Shown: positions 45,773 through 55,287, numbered from the stretch's first letter. The stretch is DNA of 64,000 nucleotides from Sorangium cellulosum (GCF_002950945.1 NZ_CP012673.1:6013001-6077000), one strand, 5' to 3'. Program-made: numbers and translations. Notes: a model not told the origin generated them from the letters alone.

Positions 45773-46351
45773 ATGAGAAAATCAATGAACCTTTTCACGG
45801 CGTTATGCGCGAGTGTGGCGAGCGCGCTCGCGGCCGGCTGTGCCCTCGATCCCGGCGGCCCTGGCGACGACGGCGCTGAGGACGTCGGCAGCGCCGCGCA
45901 GGCGCTCTCGCCCGACGGCCAAGGCGGGCTCCGGCCACAGACGGCCGTGCCGAGCAGCTGCGCGCACGACGCCTGCGAGGCGGTCAACGCGGAAGCGCTC
46001 AACATGACCACGTCGTGCGGCGACCCGTGCGTCGAGGCCATCTGCGCCGCCGATCCGCGCTGCTGCACGCCGTTCTGCACGTCGACGGCGCAATGTCAGG
46101 CCCGTGTCGAAGCAGGGAGCGTCTGCACCGTCACGGGCCGATGCACGCTGCCCGCCGGCGCGACCTGCCCGCCGGGGACGCGCATGCAGAGCGGCACGTG
46201 CACGGGCGTGTGGAGCGCGGCTTGCGTGGCCCTCGTCGCCACCCACTGCCCTGGCAAGACGTGCGGCGGGCCGGCGCCGACCAGCGACGGTGCGGGCGGC
46301 GTTCAGGTGCAGGACTGGGAGATCACCTATTCCTGCGCAGATGCGGAGTGA
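45773..46351 (+). CDS. Cysteine-rich small lipoprotein
   Basis: The ATG at 45773 (GAAGAG upstream) gives 192 residues; ATG 45785 is possible. The signal peptide ends LAAGC (Cys about 22). The mature part has about 18 cysteines in short-spaced motifs such as CAHDACEAVN, CGDPCVEAICAADPRCCTPFC, CTVTGRCTL and CPGKTCGG, which suggests a disulphide-bonded secreted domain. Similar cysteine-rich lipoproteins with C...CC patterns are frequent in myxobacteria, with unknown function. The region upstream is long and non-coding, so it is probably transcribed alone. Confidence 0.75.
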   Translation: MRKSMNLFTALCASVASALAAGCALDPGGPGDDGAEDVGSAAQALSPDGQGGLRPQTAVPSSCAHDACEAVNAEALNMTTSCGDPCVEAICAADPRCCTPFCTSTAQCQARVEAGSVCTVTGRCTLPAGATCPPGTRMQSGTCTGVWSAACVALVATHCPGKTCGGPAPTSDGAGGVQVQDWEITYSCADAE

Positions 46352-46513
46352 GCCGCAGGGCGACGGCGGCGATGCGCGATCACCCCTTGACGATTGCGCA
46401 CCGGATCCACGCGTCGAGGACGAAAGCGACCGCTGCGCGGAGCGCGCTCCCGTACCTCGGGGAGAGCTCCGGCCAGCGGCATTGCGCGAGAGCGTCGTCC
46501 TGCGCGCCGGGCG

Positions 46514-47266
46514 TCACGGGGCTCCGGTCCTCTCTGCAGGCCGGAGCCCCATCGCGCGCGCCACCGCGTCCCGGTACTCCATCCACGCCGCATGCGCCGC
46601 GGCCACCGCCGACGCGACCGCATCGGCCAGCGGCCCCTCGTCCGGCACGTGCCCCAGCACCATCTCCCATGCGTCCCGCCGGTGCCCGCCCTCCACCGCC
46701 CGGTGCGCCCTCGCCAGGCGCATCCGCTCCGGGGGGCATCCGTAATGGCGCACCATCGGGTGCACGCGCAGCGCCTCCTCGATCGGCGGCAACGCCCGCT
46801 GTCCGAGGAGCTCCGCGCGCTCGTGCACGCTCCCCTCCACGAAGATCGTCAGCACCGCCGCGCCCACCACCCACGGCGGCGACGCGCTCGCGCGATCGAG
46901 CAGCGCCCGGTACGTGTGGGCCTCGGGCTCGAGCGGGAGCGACTCGTCCTCGATGGCCACGCGCGGGATGCCCAGGCCGTCCATCATCTCCAGGAAGAGC
47001 TCCGGGTGCGCCACGCCCAGCGAGAGCTTCCCGGTCTGCTCCTCGTAGAGGTTCTCCGCCAGCGCGCTGCGCACCGCCGCCGGCGGCGACTGGCCGAGCA
47101 CACGCGCGAGCAGCACCGGGAAGTCGCGCACGTAGACCCGGTACTCGTGCCGGAAGTGGACGGCGAGCTGATCGCGCGTGAGGCCGGGGCCCCTGAGGTG
47201 CGCCCAGGCCCAGTGGTTCTTGCGGTCCATGATCGCGAGCAGGCGCTCCTGAAGACGGCTCGTCAT
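46514..47266 (-). CDS. Heme-oxygenase-fold (TenA/PqqC-like) protein
   Basis: The ATG at 47266 has GAGGAG 9 nt upstream; the product has 250 residues. The helical protein has HFRHEYRVYVRDFPVLLARVL, LAENLYEEQTGKLSLGVAHPELFLEMMDGLGI, VEGSVHERAELL and HYGCPPERMRLARAHRAVEGGHRRDAWEMVL. These His/Glu-rich helices fit the iron-containing, heme-oxygenase-like redox enzymes and PqqC/TenA families. His and Glu residues in EEQTG, VEGSVHE and HRRD are likely metal ligands. The substrate is unknown. It lies 32 bases downstream of the WYL-regulator gene on the same strand, so the two are probably co-transcribed. Confidence 0.75.
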   Translation of the reverse strand: MTSRLQERLLAIMDRKNHWAWAHLRGPGLTRDQLAVHFRHEYRVYVRDFPVLLARVLGQSPPAAVRSALAENLYEEQTGKLSLGVAHPELFLEMMDGLGIPRVAIEDESLPLEPEAHTYRALLDRASASPPWVVGAAVLTIFVEGSVHERAELLGQRALPPIEEALRVHPMVRHYGCPPERMRLARAHRAVEGGHRRDAWEMVLGHVPDEGPLADAVASAVAAAHAAWMEYRDAVARAMGLRPAERTGAP

Positions 47267-47298
47267 GCGGCAGCTCCTCGGCAAAGGGAGCCTTCGTT

Positions 47299-48372
47299 TT
47301 ACTGCGCGGACGACGTCTGCCCAGCGCCGTCGTCGCCGCCCGCGCCGGGGGCGTCCTGGATCCGGTCGGCGTCGTCCCCACCGGGGCGCTCGGCGCCGGC
47401 GCTCGCCCCGTACACCGCGGCGAGATCCGCCGCGATCGCCCCGAGCCGCGCCCGCAGCGCCTCCGGCGCGACCACCTCGACGCCCCGGCCGAGCCCCACG
47501 ATCTGCGCGACCGCGATGGACTCGCGCTCGAAATCGACTGTCACGGTCCTCGCGCCGCCGCGCGCCGGCGCGCCCCGCCCCCACCGCTCGTGCTCGCCGG
47601 CGGGTCGGATCTTCCTCAGCGCCTCTTCCCCTTCCTCGGTCACGCGCAACGTCGCGACGTAGCTCGCCCTGCGCTCCGCGAACCGCTGGCACCACGCCTT
47701 CCAGAAGGCCGCCAGATCGAACCCCTCCGGCCGCGCGAACCCCTCGTCGAGCAGGCGCGCCCCCTCGACGCGCGCGCCCCGGAACACGCTCGGCCCGCGC
47801 TCCGCGCCGGCCACGAGGTACCAGCGGTCGGCCTTGAGCACGAGCCCGTACGGCTCCACCACCCGCTCGCTCGCCGCCCCGTCGAAGTCCCGGTACGAAA
47901 GCCAGACCTTCCGGTCGCCCCAGACGGCCTCCCGCAGCATGTCCAGGTGGGGCACCACCTCCCTCCCCTGGAACCACCCCGACGAGTCCACGTGGAGCCG
48001 CTGCCGCGCGTGCTCCGCCGCTGACCGCTGCACGACCGGCAGCCCGGCCGCGAGCTTGATCAACGCGCTCTGGAGCGGCCCCGAGAGGCCGATGTCCGCG
48101 AGCGCGCCCGGCGCGGCGACGGCCGAGAGCGCCTGCACCTCGGCCTGCGTCAGCCCGGTCAGGCTCGTCTGCCACCCCTCCAGCAGGGCGATCCCGCCGT
48201 TCGGGCCGCGGTGTGCATAGACGGGCACCCCCGCCGCCGACAGCGCGTCGAGGTCCCGGTAGATCGTCCGCGCCGAGACCTGAAGCCGGCCCGCCAGGTC
48301 CTCGGCCGTGAGCTGACGGTTCTTCGCCTGCTGTAGGAGCAGCATCAAGGTGAGCAGCCGATCCGCGCGCAT
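47299..48372 (-). CDS. YafY-like WYL-domain transcriptional regulator
   Basis: The 357-residue product starts at an ATG with GGGAAGG upstream. Residues 1-60 are a DeoR-like winged helix (RLLTLMLLLQQAKNRQLTAEDLAGRLQVSARTIYRDLDALSAAGVPVYA). Residues 150-215 are the WYL domain (VWLSYRDFDGAASERVVEPYGLVLKADRWYLVAG). A C-terminal WCX-like extension follows, ending in a Gly/Asp-rich tail. WYL proteins sense ligands, often nucleic acids or modified nucleotides, and usually repress their own operon. It is divergent from the SDR gene at 48589 with an inverted repeat between, so it probably controls both directions. Confidence 0.88.
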   Translation of the reverse strand: MRADRLLTLMLLLQQAKNRQLTAEDLAGRLQVSARTIYRDLDALSAAGVPVYAHRGPNGGIALLEGWQTSLTGLTQAEVQALSAVAAPGALADIGLSGPLQSALIKLAAGLPVVQRSAAEHARQRLHVDSSGWFQGREVVPHLDMLREAVWGDRKVWLSYRDFDGAASERVVEPYGLVLKADRWYLVAGAERGPSVFRGARVEGARLLDEGFARPEGFDLAAFWKAWCQRFAERRASYVATLRVTEEGEEALRKIRPAGEHERWGRGAPARGGARTVTVDFERESIAVAQIVGLGRGVEVVAPEALRARLGAIAADLAAVYGASAGAERPGGDDADRIQDAPGAGGDDGAGQTSSAQ

Positions 48373-48456
48373 GACCTTCCCTGGGCCCCGGGCCAGGCCG
48401 ACGACCCCCGCCGGTGACTCCCGCTGGAGAACGATTCCAAGCCTACGCGCAATTCA

Positions 48457-48471
48457 TGACAGAGGATGTCA
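48457..48471. promoter_or_regulatory. Candidate operator TGACA-GAGGA-TGTCA
   Basis: A perfect 5-bp inverted repeat with a 5-bp centre lies in the 216-bp divergent region between the WYL regulator and the SDR gene. It stands out as one of the AT-richer spots. Binding by the WYL protein is inferred. Confidence 0.45.
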
Positions 48472-48588
48472 AGAATAGTCCCGTAGCGTCTCCCCCGGAC
48501 CGACCGGAGACCGCACCGGGCAGCGCGCGGCGCCACGACGGGCACCCCCGCGTCCGCCCCACGGAGCTCCGGTCCCAAGGAGACCCCC

Positions 48589-49548
48589 ATGAAACATCTC
48601 GCTCTCGAAGGACAGGTCGCCCTCGTCGCCGGCGCCACGCGCGGCGCGGGGCGCGCCATCGCGTGCTCGCTCGGCGAGGCCGGCGCGACCGTCTACTGCA
48701 CCGGGCGCAGCGTCCGCGGCCGGCCCGCCACGGAGGGGCGCCCCGAGACCATCGAGGAGACCGCCGAGATGGTCACCGCGCGCGGAGGGCGCGGCCTCGC
48801 CGTGCAGGTCGACCACACCGTCGAGGAGCAGGTCGAGGCGCTCTGCGCGCAGATCCAGCGCGAGCAAGGCAAGCTCGACCTCCTCGTCAACGACGTCTGG
48901 GGCGGCGACGAGCTCACCGACTTCGGCGCGCCGTTCTGGAAGCTCTCCATCCCCAAGGGGAAGATCCTGCTCGAGCGCGCCGTCACCTCGCACATCATCA
49001 CGAGCCGCCACGCGGTGCCGCTCCTGATCGAGCGCGGCCGGGGCCTGATCGTCGAGGTCACCGACGGCGACCACTTCGGCTACCGCGGCAACCTCTTCTA
49101 CGACCTGGCGAAGATGTCGGTCATCCGCCTCGCCTTCGCGATGGCCCGGGAGCTGCGCCGGCGCCCGGGCATCACGGCGCTCGCGGTGACGCCCGGCTTC
49201 CTGCGCTCCGAGGCCATGCTCGACCACTTCGGCGTCACGGAGGCGACCTGGCAGGACGGGGCCGCGAAGGACCCGCACTTCATCGCCTCGGAGACGCCCT
49301 ACTACGTGGGCCGCGCCGTCGCGGCGCTCGCCGCCGATCCGGACGTCGCGGCGAAGGCCGGCCGCGTCTTCAGCTCGTGGGACCTCGCCCGGGAGTACGG
49401 CTTCACCGACGTCGACGGCCGGCAGCCCCACTGGGGGGACTACTTCGAGAAGACGCTCGGCCGGTACAACCGCGCCGACGAGCAGGCCTACGCGTTCTGG
49501 TTCAACGGGCCGATCGAGCTCGCGGCGCCGGACTGGCCCAGGGAGTAG
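48589..49548 (+). CDS. Short-chain dehydrogenase/reductase
   Basis: The 319-residue product starts at an ATG with AAGGAGA 9 nt upstream. It has the cofactor motif VALVAGATRGAGRAIA (T-G-x3-G-x-G type), TVYCTGRSVRGR after strand 2 that suggests NADP, LDLLVNDVWGGDE in place of NNAG, and the catalytic pair Tyr-x3-Lys in FYDLAKMS. The usual catalytic Ser strand reads IVEVTDGDHFG, so Ser is probably replaced by Thr. The C-terminus is about 60 residues longer than usual (REYGFTDVDGRQPHWGDYFE). It is divergent from a WYL regulator, a common pairing in actinobacteria and myxobacteria. The substrate is unknown. Confidence 0.88.
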   Translation: MKHLALEGQVALVAGATRGAGRAIACSLGEAGATVYCTGRSVRGRPATEGRPETIEETAEMVTARGGRGLAVQVDHTVEEQVEALCAQIQREQGKLDLLVNDVWGGDELTDFGAPFWKLSIPKGKILLERAVTSHIITSRHAVPLLIERGRGLIVEVTDGDHFGYRGNLFYDLAKMSVIRLAFAMARELRRRPGITALAVTPGFLRSEAMLDHFGVTEATWQDGAAKDPHFIASETPYYVGRAVAALAADPDVAAKAGRVFSSWDLAREYGFTDVDGRQPHWGDYFEKTLGRYNRADEQAYAFWFNGPIELAAPDWPRE

Positions 49549-49566
49549 CGCACGCGCGCCGGCCCC

Positions 49567-49604
49567 GGCGCGGCGCGCCGGACGCGCGCGGCGTGCGCCG
49601 CGCC
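49567..49604. terminator. Strong stem-loop between convergent genes
   Basis: GGCGCGGCGC (49567-49576) pairs perfectly with GCGCCGCGCC (49595-49604), a 10-bp stem with an 18-nt loop, between stops at 49548 and 49614. No T-tract. Confidence 0.5.
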
Positions 49605-49613
49605 GCCCGCGCG

Positions 49614-50051
49614 TCAATGCGCGTACGGCTCGCCCCGCAGCAGCGTCATCGCCCGGTAGAGCTGCTCGATCAGCACGAGCCGCGCGAGGCGATGCGGGAA
49701 CGTGAGCGGCGACAGGCTCCACCGGTCGTCGGCCGCGGCGGACACGTCGGGCGGCAGCCCGTCCGCTCCCCCGATCAGGAACGTGACCACGCCCTTGCCG
49801 CGCGAGCCCCACCGCTCGACGCCCGCCGCGAACGCCTCGCTGGTGAGCGCCTTGCCGTTCACCTCCATCGCGATGACGCTCGCCCCCGCCGCCGCGCGCG
49901 CGAGCAGCGGCCCGACCTTCGCAGGCGGGCCGTCGGCGATCTCGATCTCGTCGCAGGCCACGTAGCGGCGGATGCGGCCGAGGTACTCGTCGATCGCCGC
50001 GCGCAGCGGCTTGTCCTTCACGCGGCCGACGGCCGCCACGACGAGGCGCAC
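49614..50051 (-). CDS. rlmH: 23S rRNA (pseudouridine-1915-N3)-methyltransferase RlmH
   Basis: The 145-residue product matches SPOUT methyltransferase RlmH: LVVAAVGRVKDKPLRAAIDEYLGRIRRY, IAMEVNGKALTSEAFA, VTFLIGGADGLPPDV and the knotted SAM-binding end LSPLTFPHRLARLVLIEQLYRAMTLLRGEPYAH. It methylates helix 69 of 23S rRNA on intact 70S ribosomes. Length is slightly below the usual 155. The start is GTG at 50051, 10 bases after the rsfS stop, so the two ribosome genes form an operon, as in many bacteria. Confidence 0.93.
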   Translation of the reverse strand: MRLVVAAVGRVKDKPLRAAIDEYLGRIRRYVACDEIEIADGPPAKVGPLLARAAAGASVIAMEVNGKALTSEAFAAGVERWGSRGKGVVTFLIGGADGLPPDVSAAADDRWSLSPLTFPHRLARLVLIEQLYRAMTLLRGEPYAH

Positions 50052-50061
50052 GGGCGCGCGC

Positions 50062-50880
50062 TCAGCTCGGGTCGAACCGCGGGGCGGGCTGCGCCCCCGG
50101 CGCCGGGCCCTCCTCCGGGACAGGGACGCGGCCCGCGTCGATCCAGAGCCCCTCGATGTCGTACAGGCGCCGCGTCTCCTCCTGGAACACGTGCACCACG
50201 ACGTCGCCGAAGTCGATCAGCACCCACGTCGCGGCGGCGAGGCCCTCCATCGACAGCGGCGCGATCTTGTCCTTGCGCGTCGCCTCCTCCAGGCCCGTCG
50301 CGATCGCGTGGACGTGCCGGTCGGAGCGGCCCGTCATGATCACGAGGTAGTCCGCGTAGTCGACGCGCCCCACCACCTCCAGGATCTCGACGCCGATCGC
50401 CTTCTTGTCGAGCCCCGACGCCGCCAGCTTGAGCGCCAGCTCGCGCGCCGACTCCGACGGCTGCGGCACCGGCGGCGGCGCGCTCCGGCGCGACCCGGCG
50501 CGCTTCGGACCGGCGAGCGGCGCCTTGCGCGCGGCGGGCCGCCCCGCGAGCGGCAGGATCGCCTTCGCCCCGCCCTCACCCCGCGTCGGCCGCGGCGCCC
50601 TCGCCGCCGGTCGCTCCGCCTCGTCGCCCGCGTCCGGCGCGCGGCGCGCGCGCCCGGCCTTCGCCCCGGGCTCGCCCACGCCGGTGTGGGAGGCGCGGAT
50701 CCGGGGCGACGCCGGCCGCTTCGGCTTCGCCGCGGACGAGGCGCGCCCTGCCGCGCCCGCCTTCGCCGTGGTCGCCTTCTTCCTCGCCGGGAGGCGAGGC
50801 TCCGCGCCCTCGCCCGCCTTCGACCCCGCCTTCGCCCGCGGCCTGCTGCTCCCTTCGCCTGCGTCCTTCTTCGTCGCCAA
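50062..50880 (-). CDS. rsfS: Ribosome silencing factor RsfS with long basic N-terminal extension
   Basis: Residues from about 145 match RsfS (Iojap/YbeB): ALKLAASGLDKKAIGVEILEVVGRVDYADYLVIMTGRSDRHVHAIATGLEEATRK, MEGLAAATWVLIDFGDVVVHVFQEETRRLYDIEGLW. RsfS binds uL14 and blocks subunit joining in starvation. Typical RsfS proteins are 105-130 residues; here about 140 residues of Lys/Ala/Arg/Pro-rich, probably disordered sequence precede it. The start is uncertain: TTG 50880 follows GCGAGAGAACG, while the frame is open to 50976. Codon use stays high-GC in the extension. It precedes rlmH. Confidence 0.88.
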   Translation of the reverse strand: MATKKDAGEGSSRPRAKAGSKAGEGAEPRLPARKKATTAKAGAAGRASSAAKPKRPASPRIRASHTGVGEPGAKAGRARRAPDAGDEAERPAARAPRPTRGEGGAKAILPLAGRPAARKAPLAGPKRAGSRRSAPPPVPQPSESARELALKLAASGLDKKAIGVEILEVVGRVDYADYLVIMTGRSDRHVHAIATGLEEATRKDKIAPLSMEGLAAATWVLIDFGDVVVHVFQEETRRLYDIEGLWIDAGRVPVPEEGPAPGAQPAPRFDPS

Positions 50881-50998
50881 CGTTCTCTCGCTTTCAGAGG
50901 GCGCGCAGCGCGCCCTCCAGATCGGCACGGCTCTGTTCCACAGCGGGAACCTAGCTCGCCTCCCTGCGCGGGCCAACCGTTCTCCTTCACGTCCGTGC

Positions 50999-51004
50999 TA
51001 GCGT
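50999..51004 (+). promoter_or_regulatory. Candidate -10 box (TAGCGT)
   Basis: TAGCGT ends 6 nt before the GTG at 51011, with no Shine-Dalgarno sequence between. Confidence 0.35.
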
Positions 51005-51010
51005 GCCGAC

Positions 51011-51358
51011 GTGTCCGGCGACCTCCGAAGGCCGAGCCAGCCGTCCCCCGCGCCCCGCCCCCGCCCGCCGTGTCGCGGGCCGCGCGCCGCGCTCCTCGCC
51101 GCGATCGCGGTCGCGGCGTGCGGCGGCCGGGACGCGGTCGAGGACGCGCTCGCGCCGCCGAGCACCGGCATCCCCCTCGCGGCGCCGAACGCGCGAGGGG
51201 CGCCGCTCGACGTGGCGCCGACAGCCGCCACCGTCCTGCCCCCGCCGCTCCAGGGTCCGCCCGAATTCCAGCCCCCTCCCGATCCGTTCGGCGCTCCCGA
51301 GATGCCGCAGCATCCCGTGCCCGCCGGGAGCGCCGGAGGGACCGGAGTCCAGCTATGA
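51011..51358 (+). CDS. Small proline-rich lipoprotein
   Basis: The 115-residue product from GTG 51011 has a signal peptide with lipobox AVAAC (Cys about 37) after an Arg/Pro-rich N-terminus. The mature part is low-complexity with many Pro and Ala (PPPLQGPPEFQPPPDPFG). No family is recognised. Its stop overlaps the ATG of the next small lipoprotein gene (ATGA), which supports real translation of both. Confidence 0.6.
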   Translation: MSGDLRRPSQPSPAPRPRPPCRGPRAALLAAIAVAACGGRDAVEDALAPPSTGIPLAAPNARGAPLDVAPTAATVLPPPLQGPPEFQPPPDPFGAPEMPQHPVPAGSAGGTGVQL

Positions 51359-51633
51359 CACGAGCTCCCCACCGTCCGCTCCTTCCCGCGATCGCCGCCG
51401 CGCTGCTCGCCGCGGCGTGCGGCTCCTCCGCGCCCAAGCCGCTCCCGCCCGGCCCGCCGCCCGAGTACCAGGCCCCGCGCGCGTTCGACGGCGGCACCAG
51501 CGAGCCGCCGGCAGCACCGGCGCCCGCTGCGCCGGACGCGCCGGCAGCGCCGACGCCCGCGGCATCGGACGCGCCGACGGCGCCGCAAACGCCGCAAACG
51601 CCGGCCGCGCCGACCCCCGCTGCGCCGCCGTGA
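51355..51633 (+). CDS. Small Ala/Pro-rich lipoprotein
   Basis: The 92-residue product has a signal peptide with lipobox LLAAAC (Cys about 22), then a mature part of repeated APAAPDAP-type units. It is likely a flexible surface or periplasmic anchor. It is coupled to the preceding lipoprotein by a 4-base overlap. No function is recognised. Confidence 0.6.
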   Translation: MTRAPHRPLLPAIAAALLAAACGSSAPKPLPPGPPPEYQAPRAFDGGTSEPPAAPAPAAPDAPAAPTPAASDAPTAPQTPQTPAAPTPAAPP

Positions 51634-51720
51634 CGCGCCGGTCGAGCGCCAGCGGGCGCTCGACCGCGGCGGTCCCCGCCCGCCCCTGGCGGATCTCGCC
51701 CCGCCATGCTAGCGGCAGCC

Positions 51721-53276
<1,556 letters not shown>

Positions 53277-53280
<4 letters not shown>

Positions 53281-53588
53281 TGGACGCCGCGAGGAAAACG
53301 CGCGCCGCGGCGATCCTGCTGCTCGGGCTCGCCGCGTGCGTCGCGCGCGCACCGGCGACGGTCTCGCTCCGGATGAAGGGGAACGTGCCCGACGCGTCGG
53401 TCACGATCGACGACGAGTACGTCGGCGCGCTCGCCCACGTCGCCGCCCGCGGCGTCGCGCTGCCGCCCGGCCCGCACCGCATCACCGTGGAGAAGGCGGG
53501 ATACTTCCCCTGGGATCGCCTCGTCCAGGCCAAGAGCGGCGACCCGCCGATCCACTTGCAGGTGCAGCTGACGCCCGTGCCGGATTGA
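53277..53588 (+). CDS. PEGA-like small lipoprotein
   Basis: The product of about 104 residues starts with ATGATG overlapping the guaA stop. The signal peptide has lipobox LGLAAC. The mature part is a PEGA-like beta domain: VSLRMKGNVPDASVTIDDEYVGALAHVAARGVALPPGPHRITVEKAGYFPWDR. PEGA domains are surface-layer related beta sandwiches. Translation is probably coupled to guaA, although no functional link is known. An upstream ATG at 53271 is in frame. Confidence 0.75.
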
Positions 53589-53745
53589 CCGCCGCGCCGG
53601 GCGGAAGGCCGGTTATTCGCCGTGCCGCCCGCGCCGCCCGCGCGGTCTCGCCGCGGCGCGGAACATCAAATCATCCTCGGCCGCTCCCCGTAACTCATGG
53701 TGATGGATCCACGCAGCACCGATCCATCCCAACCCGAACCTTGCG

Positions 53746-54198
53746 GTGGACCGGACCATGCCGAATCGGAGCAGGCCGAAGACGCAGTCGCGCGCGCCTT
53801 CCACGACCACTACGACTTCCACGAAAAAAGCAGCCCGGCGCGTCCTCCGGCGCGCCACCCTCGATGTCTGCGGGCCCGACAGCCGCCGTCCGGGAGGGCG
53901 GCTGTTCCACGCGTTGTGTGATCTCGCCGATCGCCTCCTGCAGCGCCGGGGCGACCCGTGGGCGCGCCAGATCGGCACCGTGTTGTTCTATGTCGCCTTC
54001 CACAGCGCTCGTTCCGCGGACGACGACGACTTCCACCTCTCTCTCCGGACCTCCCTCGACATGCTCGTCGAGCTCGAGCCCGTCGAGCGCTGGCACCGGC
54101 CGCCGCCTCCGCCAGAGCCGCCCGCGGGCCAGCCGGCGCCGATCCCCTACCCCGCCTATACCGGCGCGGTCTTCCCGGCGGCACGGAGCACCGGATGA
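53746..54198 (+). CDS. Hypothetical protein preceding a sigma-factor gene
   Basis: GTG 53746 (or ATG 53758) gives about 150 residues. The N-terminus is basic and Thr-rich, the core is helical (GGRLFHALCDLADRLLQRRGDPWARQIGTVLFYVAFHSA), then DDDDFHLSLRTSLDMLVELEPVERW and a Pro-rich tail. No cysteine motif typical of anti-sigma factors with zinc was found. Its stop overlaps the sigma gene ATG (ATGA), so it is likely a partner made together with the sigma factor. Function unknown. Confidence 0.6.
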   Translation: MDRTMPNRSRPKTQSRAPSTTTTTSTKKAARRVLRRATLDVCGPDSRRPGGRLFHALCDLADRLLQRRGDPWARQIGTVLFYVAFHSARSADDDDFHLSLRTSLDMLVELEPVERWHRPPPPPEPPAGQPAPIPYPAYTGAVFPAARSTG

Positions 54199-55271
54199 GC
54201 GCGCCGACCGCCCCGTCCTCGCCTCCGGCGTCCCCGCCGTTCGAGAAGGTCTACGCCGTGGGCCTGCCCTTCCTCCACCACGCGCTCCGGTGGCTGGGCG
54301 TGGCGACGAGCGACGTGGACGACATGCTCCAGGAGGTCTTCCTCGCCGCCTTCCGCGGCCTGCCCAGCTACGAGCCGTGGCGCTACCACGCGGCGCCCAG
54401 GAACGAGCTCCCCGCGGCCGGGCTGCCGCCCCTGCGCGTCACGCCCGAGACGGCGCTCCAGCGCTGGCTGTTCGGCATCGCCTGGCGCAAGGCGAGCCAC
54501 TACCACGCGCGCGCCCACCGGCGCCGCGAGATCCCGTCCGGGGCCGGCGGCTCGTGGCCGTTCGAGGGGCGCGAGCCGGCGCCGACGCCGGAGCAGACGC
54601 TCGCGAGCGCCGACCGCGCCGAGGTCGTGACGGCGCTGCTCCTGAAGATCGCGCCCGAGCGGCGCGTGATCCTCGTGATGTACGATCTGCTCGGCGTGCC
54701 GGTGGCCGACATCGCCCGCGAGCTGCAGCTCAAGGAGAACACCGTCCGCTCCCGCCTGCGCCTCGCCCGCGAGGACTTCCGCGCCGCGGTCGTGCGCCAG
54801 CCCGCCGAGCGCCGGAGCGCCCTCTGGGGTCTCCCCGCGTCGGAGCGCTCGCTCGACGCCGCGGCGGCGTCCCTGCTCGCCGCCGCGCGCGAGCTCCCGC
54901 CCCTCCCGGCGGCCGTCGTGCGCGACGTGTGGCTCCGCCTGCACGAGCACCTCGAGGCGGAGCAAGGGAGGGACCCCTGCCTGGGCGAGGGGCTCGGCGA
55001 GCGCTCCACCCCCGCGCCCGAGCGCTGGAAAAGTGGAGCGGACAGCCGCGCCGGCCTCTTGACGACCCCGCACGTTTGTGTAGGCTGCCGCCCCCTCGCA
55101 GAGAAAGCCCAAGAACATGGCCAATACCCCGAAGTGGAATGTCCGCCTGCGTCACGAATGGCTCGCCACCCCGCTCAAGAAGAAGCGCCTGAAGCGCTGC
55201 CAGAAGGCGCGAATCGGCCTGCTCGACGCGGAGCAACGCAAGGCCGCCAAGCAGAAGCCGGCGCAGGCTGA
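54195..55271 (+). CDS. ECF-like sigma factor with extended C-terminus
   Basis: The open frame gives 358 residues. Residues 15-110 hold region 2 (YAVGLPFLHHALRWLGVATSDVDDMLQEVFLAAFRGLPSYE, then a 35-residue insert, then LQRWLFGIAWRKASHYHARAHRRRE). Residues 150-200 hold region 4 (LLKIAPERRVILVMYDLLGVPVADIARELQLKENTVRSRLRLAREDFR). From about 275 on the frame passes through the promoter and most of the small gene at 55117-55287 and loses any family resemblance, so the true end may lie earlier or a frameshift may be present. Coupled to the upstream hypothetical gene. Confidence 0.75.
   Translation: MSAPTAPSSPPASPPFEKVYAVGLPFLHHALRWLGVATSDVDDMLQEVFLAAFRGLPSYEPWRYHAAPRNELPAAGLPPLRVTPETALQRWLFGIAWRKASHYHARAHRRREIPSGAGGSWPFEGREPAPTPEQTLASADRAEVVTALLLKIAPERRVILVMYDLLGVPVADIARELQLKENTVRSRLRLAREDFRAAVVRQPAERRSALWGLPASERSLDAAAASLLAAARELPPLPAAVVRDVWLRLHEHLEAEQGRDPCLGEGLGERSTPAPERWKSGADSRAGLLTTPHVCVGCRPLAEKAQEHGQYPEVECPPASRMARHPAQEEAPEALPEGANRPARRGATQGRQAEAGAG
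55059..55086 (+). promoter_or_regulatory. Promoter of the small basic-protein gene
   Basis: TTGACG (55059-55064) and TAGGCT (55081-55086) are 16 bp apart, with TGTG just before the -10. It lies inside the 3' part of the sigma open frame, 30 nt upstream of the ATG at 55117. Confidence 0.5.
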
Positions 55272-55287
55272 GCAACCTGCAAGCTGA
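55117..55287 (+). CDS. Small basic protein (56 residues)
   Basis: The frame begins MANTPKWNVRLRHEWLATPL and contains KKKRLKRCQKARIGLL, then QRKAAKQKPAQAEQPAS. About a third of the residues are Lys, Arg or His, as in small ribosome- or nucleic-acid-binding proteins. It has its own -35/-10 pair and codon use typical of a well-expressed gene. It overlaps the sigma-factor open frame in a different frame. I do not recognise a family. The nearest analogy is to small ribosomal proteins, but this is a guess. Confidence 0.6.
   Translation: MANTPKWNVRLRHEWLATPLKKKRLKRCQKARIGLLDAEQRKAAKQKPAQAEQPAS

Noticed and set aside
45520..46080. Minus-strand open frame of 186 codons
   Set aside because: It is antisense to the Cys-rich lipoprotein, which has a clear signal peptide and lipobox.
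46352..46513. Palindrome GGAGCGCGCTCC (46439-46450) as a terminator between convergent genes
   Set aside because: It has no loop and is a plain restriction-site-like palindrome, too weak a case next to the real stem-loops.
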